Translations under genes and position numbers: made by a program
The notes under the pieces: model-generated
What the model was told of the DNA's origin: nothing
The model's input: the letters and a program-made list of their open reading frames with translations, nothing else
Database searches by the model: none
Part shown: piece after piece, positions 1 to 14,849 of the stretch
Numbering within the stretch: the stretch's first letter is position 1
Layout of the letters: each line of letters starts with the position of its first letter
From: Trichopria drosophilae
Lineage: Eukaryota; Arthropoda; Insecta; Hymenoptera; Diapriidae
Length of the DNA stretch: 64,000 nucleotides
Reading direction: 5' to 3'
Assembly (NCBI GenBank): GCA_030407085.1
Contig: CM059585.1
Span: 97,372,501-97,436,500, forward strand

Positions 1-605
1 CCAAATATTTCCGAAAATTTGAGGCCAATTCTCAATTGATTTCTTTGGTATTTCTTAAGAGCGTATCGATAGTAATTAGAATTGTCTGTACAGAGCCCAA
101 ATGTTGAAAAATTGATTCCGTAATTTTTAGTTTACAATTTTTAATATAAACTCCTACTTTATCAACAGACCACTTTAAAACTTTTTTAAACATTTAATAA
201 GTCAGTTTACTTATAAGAATTGACGATGTAGCTAATTACTATTAAGTCAAATTTTTAAAATAAACAAAATGGCGGGTCTATTATGGCGAACAAATTTTTA
301 TGTAATAGTTAATTTATACATTTTTGTTCACCATCTCGGATCTGTCATTTTGAATTGTGAAAATCTCACGACAAACTCATAAAAAATATCGGTCGTTTTA
401 CACATTTAAAAAATGCAGTAAAAAAAATATTGGAGAAAGACTAATTAAAATTACAAAAATCAAAGTACCGGGGGAACTGTGAAACTGAAACTGACAACAT
501 AACCTAAAAGTGACAACCCAAATGGGAATTTTCTTCAGTATTGAATAACTTTTTAACTACTCGGCATAACCAAGTTACTTCGACCCAGACTAAGTCTGGA
601 CGAAG

Positions 606-1143
606 AATTGAATTTGGTCACTTCGGGCAAAAAAATTACCATATAGTTTTTCATCAAATGTCGACGTTTCAGACCCTAAGGAACCCAAATCAACCATAAA
701 AAAATTTGTGTCCGTGATCTTGTACGTATGTACGTCCGTACGTCCCGTTTTTTTGTCTCGCGATAACTCGCGAACGGATAAGCGTATCGACATAAATTTT
801 TTTTTTAAATGCGCGTCTTGGCATAACTTAGATCTGATTAGATTTTGGGGCAGATCCACCCGTCCATTACTAAAAAAAATTAGCCCCAATTAAGTTTCTT
901 TGTAGTTTTCTGCATTTATTTTGAAAAATACAAATTTTATTAAAAAATGTTTCCAAAAAAAGATAGAGCATGAAATTCTCTACAAAAAAGGTTGTATGCA
1001 TTTTCTTCCTAAAGTCAACGATAATGCCATAAAAACTGGTTTAAAATGTTTATGACTATTGTCTGAAAAAGTATTGAATTTGGTCATCGGGGCAAAAAAA
1101 TTACCCTATTGTTTTTCATCAAATTTCGACGTTTCGACCCCCT
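606..1143. repeat. Direct-repeat pair in a dispersed element
   Basis: A stretch of about 70 bases at 606-677 (ATTGAATTTGGTCA...TCGACGTTTC) recurs at 1073-1143. Between them lies GC-richer sequence with TCTCGCGATAACTCGCGAAC (about 756-775), typical of noncoding dispersed repeats in insects. No gene was seen. Confidence 0.5.
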
Positions 1144-2365
1144 ACCCCCCAGGGGTAGTCTTTGCCAGCTCCTCGGGCGCGGTGACCACCTTCGGGCGCA
1201 AAGTTCATTTACGCCCTTGATACGAAAATAACTATTTCGATATATCTAAAAGATGTCTTATAGATATCTATAAGATATCCGTCATAGATCTTTTCGACAC
1301 TTTCAAGATATCTTTGACAAATTATATGTATATATATTGTATATATAAGATCATGATACAGGCAGTAATTAGCAAAACACTGTAAACAAGTAATATGCAT
1401 CGAATAGTCTATTACAATACAAGTGCATGAAGTAAGTGTTTTGCAACTTTTATTTATTAATACTTCGGCTGGCCTGTTGTCGGGGTCGAAGTTTTGAAAA
1501 TGCTCATTTTCAATTTTCAGACATATAAGAATCACTATATTGTTGTAACACATCTATCGAAGCCACTTGGGCCTAAATATGATTGGACCCCCAAATATCA
1601 ATATAATTTTATAACATAATTGAAAGCTGTTAGTAAACAAACGAGTCTTAAGGAGTAGCCGACTCTCCACTGGGTCGAAGTTTCTGAGCGAGCGAAGCGA
1701 GCGAGGCACCACGCCAACACTAGTTTATAATTGATTTAAAATTTCGATCGGTTTATTATTTTTATTAAGTTTAATTTTTGTCCATATATATTAAAAAAAA
1801 ACAAGAACGTTCTACGCACTATAAGATAACAGGTGTTTATTTGTTTTTCATTACGAATCGAATTAAATATGCCCTTCATTTTACCACGATAATATACTTC
1901 AGAAAATTCGTATACATTATCCATATTTTGTTACATTGTATTTTTTTAGTACAAGGCGTCAAAATAACTCCAACTATTTGTAAACATAACTTTTCAAAAC
2001 ATGACAGATAAATGCGATTATTTTGGCGATATTAAATTATTTACTATAAGATAAATAGTTGTCAAATTTTCTGTAGTACAAACATTTTCTGGAAAGTTTA
2101 ATGTTGATTAAGACTAAGAAAAGTTCGCTCATTTTTCATTTGATAATAAGGAAAATTTCGAAAAAAAAATAAATGAAATTTTCATCGAGAAAGAAATTAA
2201 GTTAAATAAAGGAATTCTAATGATAAATACGAAACATTTTTTGTTTGTATTGTCCATTGTTCTTTCTTTCTCTTTTTTCTTTCATACAAAACTTTCTTAT
2301 ACATGAAAACTGAGGTACAATTTTTTAAATCATGTTTTAATTTTTTTAAACAACAAAATAAGTGT

Positions 2366-2430
2366 CGCGCTTGGACTTGAACCCGCTGTTGATAAAATAC
2401 TCAACGGTCCCGGGTTCAAGTCCCACCACG
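2366..2430. repeat. tRNA-like palindrome with B-box-like sequence on both strands
   Basis: TGGACTTGAACCCG and CGGGTTCAAGTCCCA face each other around a short A-rich loop, so a GGTTCAAGTCC B-box-like motif is present on each strand. A GTTGA/TCAAC stem also forms in the middle. Acceptor and D arms of a real tRNA are not evident, so this is a tRNA-derived relic rather than a tRNA gene. Confidence 0.4.
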
Positions 2431-3099
2431 TCAAGTTTCTACTGTTCAGTCATAATTTTTAAATAAAAAAATTCAGATAGTAAAAGAGCGAAATTTATAT
2501 TTTGAGTTCAAACGAACATTTTGAAAGAAAAATTACAAAAATTAGTGAATGATAAAATTAATTAAACAAAATTCGTTAGATTAAAATATCTTTCATTTTC
2601 TTTAGATTTGAGGACTTGACCGCAAAATATTCTCTCGAATTACGTAATTTAGTATTTTCAACATCTTTTAGTCTCTGTACATCAAAAAATTTGAAAATCA
2701 GTAAACTTTATCTCATAAATAACAATTTTTTAATGTAGAAAAGATTTTTTGCAAACTATGTAATTAAAAATTTGCAAAAAGTGTTACGGCACTAAAGTCT
2801 CTCTCCAATCCACGAAATCCCAAGGGCAAACCAAGGAAATGATAACAAACTGCGATAGGCACGCAACAGCCTAGCGTTATCGCTTCGCTTTTTATTATTT
2901 TTAAATATTGACAGCTTTGTGACCGGACTAGCACATAGCACGTATAGTTTGAAGGATATCGAAAAAATGCACGTGCATCACAATTATTTTCCCATGTATT
3001 AAAACATTCACCCAATACATTTTTCATATGGACGATGCTGTTTACAAAATAATTTCTCTTATTTTAAATGCAAAAGAAAAATTTTAATTATTTCAAAAG

Positions 3100-5700
3100 G
3101 CATATGAAACTAAATCTCTCGTTAAATTTTGAATATTCTTATGGCTAATTTTAGATAGTGTGGGCATTCTCGGGATATTTTTCCCACACTTGAATAGAGG
3201 TGTTAAAGTCGACAGGTGCACGGAGTTGGTAGAAATAGACTTTCTAAAGGTCCAAAAAAAAAGGACGATTATGTCTGAGTACAATAATTGATTTATTTTC
3301 TGCAATAATTGTGAGCGTTAAGATGTTTTTCTATCGCTTGCAAGACTTTCAAGTCCTTTTTGGTCATAACTAATTTTTCAAAATTACTCAAATAAATGTA
3401 AACAACTGCTAATCAATGAGTGAAAAGTTGGCCACTATTTGCATCAATAATGACTAATAGTAATAAGTTAAACTAGTGATATTTAACTCTTTCAATTTAG
3501 TAATAAGATATTAAAAATACAATTACTAATTTATTATTAGTAGAACTTGACCAATGAATTAGTACGTTTCTTCTTTGCACTGGTAAAATCATTACTAATG
3601 CAATACTAATTCAATTAGTCGCCAACTTTGACGACTTGAACATCTATAAAGTAGTTTTTATGGTGTTCATTTTTAAGTAAAAAAAATGCAATTGTTTAAA
3701 AAATGGGTGGCTATGGTTTATTTTTGTGACTCCGACTCATTTGAAATTTGGTTTTAAATGTTTTTTAATGTTTGTTTTTTAATTTCTATTATACTATTTG
3801 ACATTTTTCTTAAAAATTAGTAATACATATATATTTGCCTATGTACAACTTCATTATACTATACATAAATGATTAGTAATTTTATAGAAACCTATGACCT
3901 AAATAAGTATCAAACATTTTTACTACATAAAAACTGATTTTGCAATTAGTAAATTTTATAAAAACACTAACCAACAATTTTTTAAACTACAAAGGAAAGA
4001 CCATAAAAATACACTAAATTCTATAATAATTATATATAAGAAACTTTTGAATCTAATGAAAAGAGAATGCACGCGAATAAAAAGAGGCGGCATAATCACC
4101 AAATGTACATAAATAAAAAAGTAAAAATAAAACACATTAAATAAATATCAGATATTATCATAAAAATAAAAAGGTTAACGACCCTCTATCTAGTTTTCTG
4201 TTTCTGAAAATGATAAAGCACAGAAATCGCACACTGTAATGAAGAGACCCAGAATTAGTACTTCTTTTAGTTGTAAGATAGGTCTATTTAGTAATCACTA
4301 GAGCACTCAACTTGAACGTCACGAAGAGAAAATGACAATTTTTACCTTTGTTTTTACAAGGAAGAAGTTTTTACTTATTCCATACTTTCATTTTTAACCT
4401 CTTGTACAAGTTGGGTTGTTCATAAATTCTGGTAATCAAATTTTAGAATAATACCGACCTAATCTAGATTTGTTAACTAAACTGGTTTAACCAAATTCAA
4501 ATTGAGTTTAAACAATGAATGAAACCTGTTTAAGTAGTGTTTGGTTATTACAGATAGTAAGTTTGTTTGGAAAAATTATGATAACCGATCTAAATTTGAA
4601 ATTTTAAATACAGACCTTCAATTATATTACTGTAGTATTTTTCCCTTTTAAACAGAAACATTTAGTAAATTTTCTGACATATACGCTGACAATAATGTTT
4701 AAATTGAAAATTAAGAAGAACTTCTATATAGTTCCTCTCAATATTCCAACCAGCAATAACTAAGGGATCGATTAATCGATAATTGTCTAGAAGAATGAAG
4801 TTTTGCATAAAATTTATGACAATAATAATTAGTCTTTTACACAAAGTTTTAAGAATTAATTTATAAATGTTTGAATTCCAAAATTAATAATTGAATTCAA
4901 GGTGTAATAAAATTAAGATAATAAAATATGATAGTGTTTGAAGTTCATCAGTGAACATTTTTTAACATGCCGTTTAATGTGTAACTAACTTAATGTTTAC
5001 GTTTTGGTAACTACATTGCACGTGACCAATTAACAATATAGTCACGATTTCAATCATACTTAATATCCTAACACCAACAATGAAAAATGTGTAAAGTGCA
5101 ATGAAAAAAAAAGGTGTGAATTTAAATGTTTTTTTAGTATCATTTTTTTTATTTGCGTTTTTTTTTATTCCAGATTATAATTTTAAAAGTTCAGCTACTA
5201 AATATTAAATACTTTAAAGTAGACCAGATTACAAACATACAAAAATTCATAAACGAAATTAATTTTTTTACTCCTAAACAATAGCTGAATTTATTGTAAC
5301 TTAACTAATCTCGTTGCTCTTACCTATTTTCCAATAAAATACTTGACGGTAAAATAGAATTACTGAATAATTATTCAACCTGTTTTTATACATACAGTCT
5401 ATATTCTTAAAAAAGAACAGGAACACCTTTTGATTGTATACAATAAGAGTACATTTGAGTGAAGACAAAACGAGTTCTAAAGTTCACTTTTCACTACCGG
5501 AAAATTTTTGCTGTATGCTCATTCCCTAGATTAGCCTTCCATCTTAATTGCCGGATGTCATATTTTTTCGACGCATCCGTTTAGTTTTAGCTGCACGATT
5601 CCTTCGAATTATAACGGGTTACTTATTTTACAGGGTGTATTATTTCCTTTTTTTATCACGACGGATGTTTTAGTATAATTTTGACGGGGGAAAATTTGGT
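3100..5700. other. Gene-free AT-rich stretch
   Basis: AT-rich sequence with clusters of ACTAATTAGT-like words near 3440-3610. I see no gene, RNA or well-bounded element. Confidence 0.5.
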
Positions 5701-5771
5701 GTAACAACCGGTGTATAAGCTTTTCTGTTCCTTATATTTCAAAACCGTTTTGTTAAACACTAAAATCTAAA

Positions 5772-6012
5772 AACGTTTTCCCTTTGAAACCAGAAAACTT
5801 CTTCAAAATCCAAACACCTGAAAAATCTTCGCAATGTAAAATATGTTATTAATTTTTTTAACATTTTTTAATTTTAGAAAAAAATTTGATGCGCTAGGAC
5901 TCGAACCCAGGACAATTCGATTACCGATCGAATGCTTTTCATATAGATATTGACAAACATTGTAAATGTCGTAACTTTAACGCCAACTAAATGGTAAATT
6001 TGTTGACAAAAA
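5772..6012 (-). repeat. tRNA-derived SINE-like repeat, copy 1
   Basis: The minus strand contains a T-arm CTGGG-TTCGAGT-CCTAG with a good 5-base stem and an anticodon-like TTCGA...TCGAA stem (about 5955-5885). The D arm is degenerate. The whole unit is repeated at 7227-7447, including the AT-rich flank with TTTTTTAACATTTTTTAATT. Confidence 0.5.
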
Positions 6013-6848
6013 TGTTTCCGAAGTGAACATCTTTTTTATTATTCAGGTAAACATTATCTGGCGACTATTGAAATTTTTGTTTCGAAAAATTATTTTGGTT
6101 AAGGTCAGTCCAAAATATTTTCGAGAACCATGTGGAATATTTTGACTGATTGTGAGTTCGTGATTTTTCGAAGACGAGTCGACTTAAACTTTCTTGGTAC
6201 GTGGAATTCGCATGCGTGATGTAATTATGCGTGTCCTTTCCCTTTTTCCTGGGTTCGTCGACATCCCTCTTCCTTCTGAACCTTGTGAATAATGTTTTCA
6301 GGACAAAATTTGAGGACTCTTTTCCATCAAACTCGCAAAATGTCGAGCGATAAATATTTGAAAAAAAGACTTAAGAGAGATAAAGAACCGTCCTCAACAT
6401 TTTTTAATATCTCACGTGACCTTTTGTCTTCAAGAGATAAGCGATGTCTACAAGGGGCGATAAGAAAACCATAGAAGCATCGCTTTTTTGTATGTATAAC
6501 GTAATGTTTTGGAATATTTTGTAATCTCAGCGTTCTTTATTTTGTATTTATTCTGTTTTAATGTGATAGACGCTTCGGTAATAGTAGCATCCAGGAATTT
6601 TTTTAGATTATGCGTGAAATAAGGTTACGTTTTCAAAATATTGGTTGGCCTTGTTCATGGTGACCACATTTATTTTGTTCCTAAAACGAAGACAATCTAA
6701 GAGGAACAAGATAAGAATTTATTGACTGATTTTTAAGATTTCTTGGTTCGGTGGTCTCTGAAGTAGCGTAAGATATCTCGAAGAGGTCTTAAATCTGTCT
6801 CATTTTGGACCATCTCTTTAGTAAAGGATTACCAGAGTTGAGGTCTGT

Positions 6849-6895
6849 GTTTCTTCAAGAGACGCTAGGTGGCAGTTGAATCCAAAAATAAAATC
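6849..6895. repeat. Relic terminal repeat related to 50021-50754
   Basis: TTTCTTCAAGAGACGCTAGG and TGGCAGTTGAATCCAAA resemble the terminal repeat at 50021 (AGCGCTAGATGGCGCTCAAA). No partner arm was seen nearby. Confidence 0.3.
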
Positions 6896-7044
6896 GCCCG
6901 ATATTTACTTTTAAGCTACAATAAAATAAGTACTTTTACGATATTTAGCAAGCGTTATCACAATTATTATAGTATCATCATCCGCATTCTATTGAATGTA
7001 ATCGCCATCAAATATATACCAAGACAACAAAACAAAAAAGAGTT

Positions 7045-7130
7045 CAGAATGATTTCGAAAGATGTCCCACTTTCTGAGGGTTTTGCTGAACATGATGTCA
7101 TGAGTTCTTTATGAACTCATGTTCAGAAAA
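7045..7130. repeat. Half copy of a palindromic element
   Basis: Contains GATGTCCCACTTTCTGAGGG and ATGAACTCATGTTCAGAAAA, the same two segments as the full palindrome at 19810-19957. It has lost the outer arms. Confidence 0.5.
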
Positions 7131-7226
7131 CAAAAGAGTTATTTATTTAATTAGATTTATTCCAATTTTGAAATTAACTAATAAAACTAAAGATGGAAAT
7201 TAAAAATGTAATCTAATATTTTTTCC

Positions 7227-7447
7227 AACGTTTTCTCTTTGAAACCAAAAAACGTCAATGTAAAAAAAGTCTTAACAATATGTTACTAATTTTTTTAACA
7301 TTTTTTAATTTTAGAAAAAATTTGACTCGCTGGGACTCGAACCTTTCGATTTCCGGTCGAATGCTTTCCAGAGAGATTTTGATAAAAATTTACTAGTAAA
7401 TGGCGTAGCTTTAACGACAAATTACTGGTAAACTTATTGACAAATCG
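7227..7447 (-). repeat. tRNA-derived SINE-like repeat, copy 2
   Basis: Same unit as 5772-6012. The minus-strand tRNA-like core lies at about 7385-7318 (GGTTCGAGTCCCAGCGAG with a TTCGA/TCGAA stem). The D arm is degenerate and there is no intact tRNA. Confidence 0.5.
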
Positions 7448-8314
7448 TATTTAAGTTTAAATGAATGATGTTTGTATTTAACATATAGTTTTCGTAAATT
7501 AAAAAAAGAAATTAACTTAAAACACGAATGATTTATTTAATTAGACTTATTCCAATTTTTAATCAGTTAAAATTAACTAATAAAATTGATTACTAATATT
7601 AGTACTAATAAATCATTACTAGTAACAGGCTTTCCTCCAAGATTCTATTAAAAATCCCAGTTATCTCAATTACAAAACATTTATTCAAATGAATGTCTTA
7701 ATATGATAGTAATGACTTAGAACTCGAACCCAATTGAACTAAGGACAAAAATTTAGCAAAATCTACCAAGAATTTTCTGTAATAAAATGCAGATAATAGC
7801 TTGCTTATGCAGAAAACAATTACACACGTTGTACAAAGCACGTGTGCTGACAATAATTGCGTTAGTGTCATTATGCAAGCTTCGGATGTTGAATGATGTT
7901 ACAATGCTTACGAATTTTGCATCGAGCGGAAGATAAAAAGTCTCGATCAGAAAATTTTCTGTTCCCGTTGTAGATTACGCGTACAAAAATATTTTCGCCG
8001 ACAGCTGCAACTACGATAGGGGCGATAATAACAAAAAATTAATATCGCACATGGATACCACTAACTTTCGAAACTTCCAGAATGTTACGTTTTTTGATTA
8101 ATGAACTTTTAATGAGTCCCATTAAATTGATCAATGTGGAACGAAGTTATAAATAACAGACAATATGTTTCATTCAGAATAAATTTCGAGAAAATGGAGG
8201 AATGGGAGAAATATTGATTTTTTTAACGTTAAAAATATACGGGTACCAGTAATTCCGGGGCCTTTGCATATTTTATTTGTTGTTTTCAAAATTTAATATA
8301 TTTTTGATGTTGCA

Positions 8315-8762
8315 AAAACTAAACACTAATTTTGTTAATTCAAATTCTAAATAAATATTTACTTCAGTAGTTAAAAGTAAATATTTATTTGTTAAGGAAA
8401 TATTTTAAGTATAAGTTAGGTTCATTAGAAGGGAGAAAGATTACTTAAAAATAAAAAAAAATAGTTTCTTGATTTAAGTAAATATTTTACAAACAAAATT
8501 AGTAAATTTACATAATTATTTACTTGAATAAAGAAAATGTGTATTGTAAAGACTAAACACAAATTTAGTCAATTCTAATTTTAATTCTAATTACATTAAT
8601 TTTAATTCTAAATGAATATTTACTTGACTAGTCAAATATTCATTTAATAATAAGTAAATATTTTAAGTATAAAGTTAGGTTTATTAAAACTGAGAAAAAT
8701 TAGTTATAAATAAATAATAATAGTTTGTTTATTTAGATAAATATTTTCCTAAACAAAAATAC
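8315..8762. repeat. Divergent tandem duplication, period about 235
   Basis: Two units begin with ACTAAACAC (8318 and 8552). Both carry AAATATTTACTT, AAATATTTTAAGTATAA and GTTAGGTT...TTA blocks in the same order, with many substitutions and small insertions. Noncoding and AT-rich. Confidence 0.5.
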
Positions 8763-11700
8763 ATTTTTAAGATGATATTTACTTTATTTTTTATTAATCT
8801 TAGATTAAGTATCACACTTAATATATATTAATTTACAGTTCTAACTGTTTCAATAAAATTTACTAAAATGTAAATTCAATATAAAAATTAACAAAAAATT
8901 AAGCAATCTCTAAAAAATATTTCGAAAACTTCTGGCGTTTTTAAGTTAAATTAAACGTTAATAAATTTAATTTATAATTTCATAGTAACAATATAGTTTC
9001 TAACAATTTGTTAACATTTTTTTCTATAATTCTGTAACATTTTTTAACACGTGTTTAATTTTCCATTTTATTTTCGACCTGTTGGCTACAAATATTACTG
9101 AAAAATAGATAAAATTCTCGATTGTAAGAATGTTTATCTGTACCTTGAAAATTTTATTCTTTAAAATCGGGTCGACGATAAATTTCAAAATAAATACTTT
9201 TATTTCTCTTTGTAAATTTTATATTATGCATCGTTTGTTATTTATGTAAGAAAATAATAAATATTAATACTTTGTTTCCTTCCTAACAAAAAAAATAACA
9301 TAAATAGTGGATAATAAATAAATCAATATAGGAAATATAAATCAAATAAAGAAGTAATAAATTCAAAGGAAACATTTCACTTAGAAAAATGATTGTATGT
9401 AAATTTTTGAAATTATGATCTTGAATTTCGTTATTATTAATCTACAGTTTTTTATTTCATTGATATTTGGTTTGTAAATTAGTTTTACCTTTAAAAGTAA
9501 ATTAATTATTTATTTATTTATTTTATTTTTTATTAAGTTTTACAACGCTATAATGAAATTTTACTTATTAAATAATTTCCACAGGTAATTTTTTTCATAT
9601 TTTATTTATTACCGTGTTATCAAAACTAATGGATCTTAAAAAATATGTTTTATAACTTTTATTGTTTGACCATGATCGTATCGCTTTTTCGTGCAGAATT
9701 GTTCTATAAATCTTCCAGGAAAATCCATTAATTTTGTCACACCTGATTTACTCTAGTAATTGCACAGCAGCTCATACTTAGCACACACGTAATAAAACAT
9801 AACAAACTTACATAAATATTTACTATGTTTGTAGTTTATAAAATAATGTGTAATAAAAACTTAATTTTTAATAAAAAACATCGTCATATTGTTAATAACA
9901 TTCTGTGAAATACAAAAACTAATTAGTAATTTTTAACTGAACATTAAACATAAAAAAAACGTTCAACCGGAATTCGAACAGAACATTTTTTCTGTTATTT
10001 ACAAGAATTTGAATCGATACTAAAAATTAAATACAAACTGTAATTCAAAAATAAACAAACGTAAAAAACTGCTAATTTATTTAGTTTCTTAAATTAGATA
10101 AATATTTTTTCATGTAACCCACTTATTATTAAGTAAAATAGATTTTTACGAACAATATTAAATATTTTTGTACTATTTAAAAGTATTTATGATATTTAAT
10201 TATTATAGAGTTAATTACATATTAATTTACATAACTCTCAACATCTTCTCGACAACATTACACAATAAGAATTTTGTAAATAAAAACAAACAAAGAGAAA
10301 ATAAATAATAATTCGTCACTAAATACATTAATACACAAAATTATATGAATGTGATGTTGCCAAATTTCTTGCTCAAAACTACACATTTTCATGATTTATT
10401 TCAACGACTCGAAAGAAAACTTTCTAAATCGAATATACGTTCAGAAAAATGTTTAAACAGATAAAAATTAATGCTAACCTAAAAACAAAAATATGTATTT
10501 CATTCCTACTTGCCAAATATAAAAAATATTTAAAACAAAAAAGTGTAATCTAAAAATGCGACAAAATTATCTTATCTTCTGATATAATCTACTAATAAAA
10601 CAATTTTTCTGTTGCGATAATCTAATTACATTAATTTTAAGACTAAGCTCCAGTTTCTTCAGTTAATTTTCTTTAAAAACGTCCATCATTACCGGTTTTC
10701 TCATAAAAATGTCTGATTTTCTTTTGCTTTTACTTTGCAGTTTCTAATCCATTTGCGTTTCGAATCTAAAACAGATGATGCAAAAGCGTCCCCTCAAATT
10801 TTCCGGCGTGGAAAAAAACTCCCTTAAGTGACTGTACCTTACAAAAACCGGTCGGAAAATGCATGCGGGGTACTTATTGATGGAAAAGATAGTCCCTAGA
10901 GGGTAGGTTTTCCGAATTTTTCCGTTATACCTGTGGTCCGCATTTTTCAAAACTGACCATTTTCTTCATCGTTTCCAGACAGGAAAAACTGCGACGTAAA
11001 TTCGTCTTTCTTTTTTGAAAATTTTCTATTTTGGTTTATTTGAAAAAAAGCTGATTTTGTTGCCAATATGTCCGTCTAAAAATAATTAACTTGGTGGCAA
11101 TTTCGCCTTTATTAGTAATTGTGCAGGAAATGCTAAATTTAAAACAACACAAAGAATGGGCTACGCTTGCAATAATTTTTCTGCAGTTAGCTAGATGTTT
11201 TAAATCTGCTTTCATCGTTCGAAGCAACAAACTTCAGCATAAATAGTCACGAATTGTGGTTTAGTAAGTCGAGGTGCTGCATTAACTACGAGACGCTTCA
11301 ATTACAGGATATGATCATCAAACAATGCAATTTGTTCTGTCGATTCGTTGTCACTTGCAATGTTATTGTTTATAATATATTCAATAAAATTGTATATCTA
11401 ACTTTTAATAAAAAATTAATACTTATATGCATTTTCTTACATTGCTACGCGCAAAATGCATTTAAGGCGTTACAATGTGTATAGTAATATTTAGAATACG
11501 CATTGTAGCAGCCACGATTTGTATAGTAAAATTTACAATAATTATTGTAAACATTACAATACGCATTGTGAAATTTACCATACGTTTTTACATACAATTC
11601 AATAAAAATTCTATGTAACGTTCGAATCATTCGATGTAAAAATAACTTAAATAAAAATATAAAAAGTAAATAAATTAGACGAATGTTTAATATTAGAAAT

Positions 11701-14700
11701 TAGATGTTAATAAATAGAATAAAAAATGTCTAATGCGTTAAAATGTTCGATTTCACATGCATGTGCAAATAGATAAAACCGACCATCGAATTATCGATAT
11801 ACTGTCTGCGTTCTACAACCTGAAATAACTCCGGATACATCTTGTCCATACATTAGACAATTTGTCTATGTACGCCGAAGAAAAGAATCCGATTAACATG
11901 CAGATCGTAAATATAAAGAATTTCATGTAATTAAATTAGTCAATATTTTATGAAAAATGGTTTTAAAAAATTGATTTTAAAAATAATAATAATAAATTAA
12001 GTAACATTTCAAAATCATTGTTTTAACATTACTTTTTTTTAAATAAGTAAAAAAAAATTATAAAAATTCTGATATTTTCATTTTAAATTAGTTTATATTA
12101 GCTTAAAGGTTTATGGAATTTTACCATGAAATTCCTTAATTGTCAACGAATCTTGGATTACCTGCAACACTGAACCTTTTGAAAGTAAAAAGAATTTTGG
12201 GCTTATGTTTCATCTTCGCGAGGTCAAAATGATACCTGTCTGAGTAGCGCAAACAGTTGTGCATTTTTTACGAAAATATGCAAAATTTTATTAAGTAAAT
12301 TTGTTACTACTCTTTATTTTTTTTATGGTATCGTAAACACTTGATTTTTTACAATTAATTAAAAAAAACGAATTAACCCAAAACAGAAGACAAAATTATT
12401 AGTTTATTCTCTTTTGGATTGAATATTAATTACAATTAAAATTGATAGTAACAGACATAAGGATTATTAATATCGGAAAATTTGTAGTCCTTAGATAATA
12501 TTTCATTCATATTTTGGATTTATTCATTAGTTTATTTGTTATTCGCACTCCATCTAGTGTTTCTATAGAAGCAACTACTGATACACATTGTCACTTTTTA
12601 GATTAAATATTAATGAAAAACATAATTAATAGTAACAGGAATCAATTCCTGCTTGGTATTATTTAAGAATTAGAATATTTGATTCATTTTAAAACTATCA
12701 ACATAAGATTTTAGGTTAAGTATTTACGTTTAAACGTCCATTAATTACATCTCGAATTATTAAACGTCAACAAAATAATTACTTCTCCATATTTGTTAGA
12801 TCAGCATTTTAAATTCTAAAAATCAACAGCACATGTATATGCATACCATTTCATGTTTTAACTGTTCATTATACTCAAAATTACCTTCTAGAAGTCGAAA
12901 ATAATAAGGGATATTAAAGTAATAATAGGATTTAAATGATCTTTGAAAAGAATTTGTGAATAATGAGGAAATAATTGAATTAATATAATTATACCCTCAT
13001 AAACCAAATCTAAACTTTTAAGTCCTCTTTAATTTCTCTTTCACTAATTTTTAATACAATTTTCAAAATATATTTGAGGGATTTCATGCCGCTTTTTTGG
13101 ACATATTTTTTTTTACTATTTTCCTAGCAAAAAGTGATGAAAATTCAAAGTAAATTTTGTAAAAGACGGAATATTTTTAAAAATCCGGAAAAATTCTCAA
13201 AAATACGACTTTTTATTACGAATATGTTAATATATTGAAGTCAGTGGCAACTGAAGAAAGTATACTAGAAAAAAAGGATTAAAAGTGATCATTAAAAAAT
13301 AAGTCCCCGAGATATAATGCGATTGCATATAATGTAGGGGTCAACCATGTTTTTGTTTACATTCTTAAAAATCTCGGTCAAAAATGATCGAAAAATAATT
13401 TTTTTTTATATTTCCTTTTTATTTTCGTATATATTTATTTTATAAATTTAAATAAAACTATTTTGGAAATCTTTAATTATTTTATAAACCTTTTTCTAAG
13501 TTATTTACTGGGTTATTTTTTTTTTGTAACATTGTTTTTTATTTTTGTACGTTATATTCCTTACAATATTTAGATATTTTAAGTAATTTGTTATACTAGA
13601 CAATTGATTATTAAAAAAAAATAGTAAACATTCTAAAATCTGTCAAAACTTTACATAAACAATCCTATCATATATTTTAAAAAATTTTAAATATAACATT
13701 TTGTAGGTTAGAATGTTTATTCCCACTACAAAATGACGCTAGAGGTTTTTCTATTTACAATTTCGATAAATGGTCAGCTGAATTCGAAAGTTATTGTTTA
13801 CTAATTGTTTATTACTCCGAAAACAATTTTTCCATGAATTAAAAAACCAAAGTTAACAATTTAAATAACTTAATTTCGAACCTCGAAAATGTAAACAATA
13901 ACAAACAACTTTCTATCATAACACGAAAAAGCCGATTCTTGGAAACGGCAAATTTTTACATACCTGAGTAAAAAAAATCTGTCAAAAAATTTGTTATTTC
14001 ACGGGATTTAGATTTCTACTCAACAAGATCGAGAAACTAATGAAACGTGATGAAATTTATTCGAATCTTTTCGCGTTTTCATTGTAAACAAAAACGAAAA
14101 TCCAAATACGAAAAATTCCAGTAATTTTTAGCTAACCAAAACAAAATCTCCCTGACTAGTTTATTTCGAATGTTGATGTATTTAATGAACCGAATATTAT
14201 TACTAAATACAATTTTTTAGGTTAGAATTTAACTTGTTATGTTTTTATGAACTCCAAATTTTTGGCATCGACGAAATTTAAACTACAAACATATGAGGAC
14301 AAAATAAACTCCAGATATTTGACATAAAAGTTTCGCATTTTGGTATGTCACCAAGGGGTCCAAAATTGTTGGAAGTTTAAAAACTATTCTCTAACACTTT
14401 ATATACTACAGTAAAACTTAATGTAAACAATCGAAACATTTTTTTATCACAAAATCTTATGCCATTGAATAAAAAAGGTATGAAAAAATATCTAACGAAT
14501 TTTGAACCCCCTAAAAGCTACGGAATGTGTTGTTGTTTTCCTAACGCTTCCCCAGCTGTTATTATGTATACGGTCGATACGGTGACTCCAAAAATTTGGA
14601 GTCCACCCTACAAAGGTTTTTTCTAAATTTTTTTGTATAAACATTTTTATAAACCGCAAGTGTATTGATCAAAGAATTGTGATGCAACATTACAACAACC

Positions 14701-14849
14701 TTTATGATAAGAGCACCCCGAAAAAGTAATTTCCCAAACCGCGCTCCAAAAATTTCGTTTTCGGGAATCACCCATATGTAAAAAATTCCAAATCTCATGT
14801 ACCACGTGTTCGCAGATTTTCGCACAACTCTATCTTAACCGGACACACC
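8763..14849. other. Gene-free AT-rich stretch
   Basis: Only short chance frames, many with non-ATG starts. A small palindromic zone of ATTGTAAATTTTAC-type motifs lies at about 11470-11580. If the exon at 15046 is real, this is its intron. Confidence 0.6.

Noticed and set aside
2764..3027. 87-codon minus-strand frame with cysteine-rich middle
   Set aside because: No recognisable domain, no splice context and no conserved motif; length is within chance.
6281..6474. Possible plus-strand exon after a TTTTCAG (MSSDKYLKKRLKR frame)
   Set aside because: No homology recognised, no matching upstream exon or convincing donor; composition only mildly above background.
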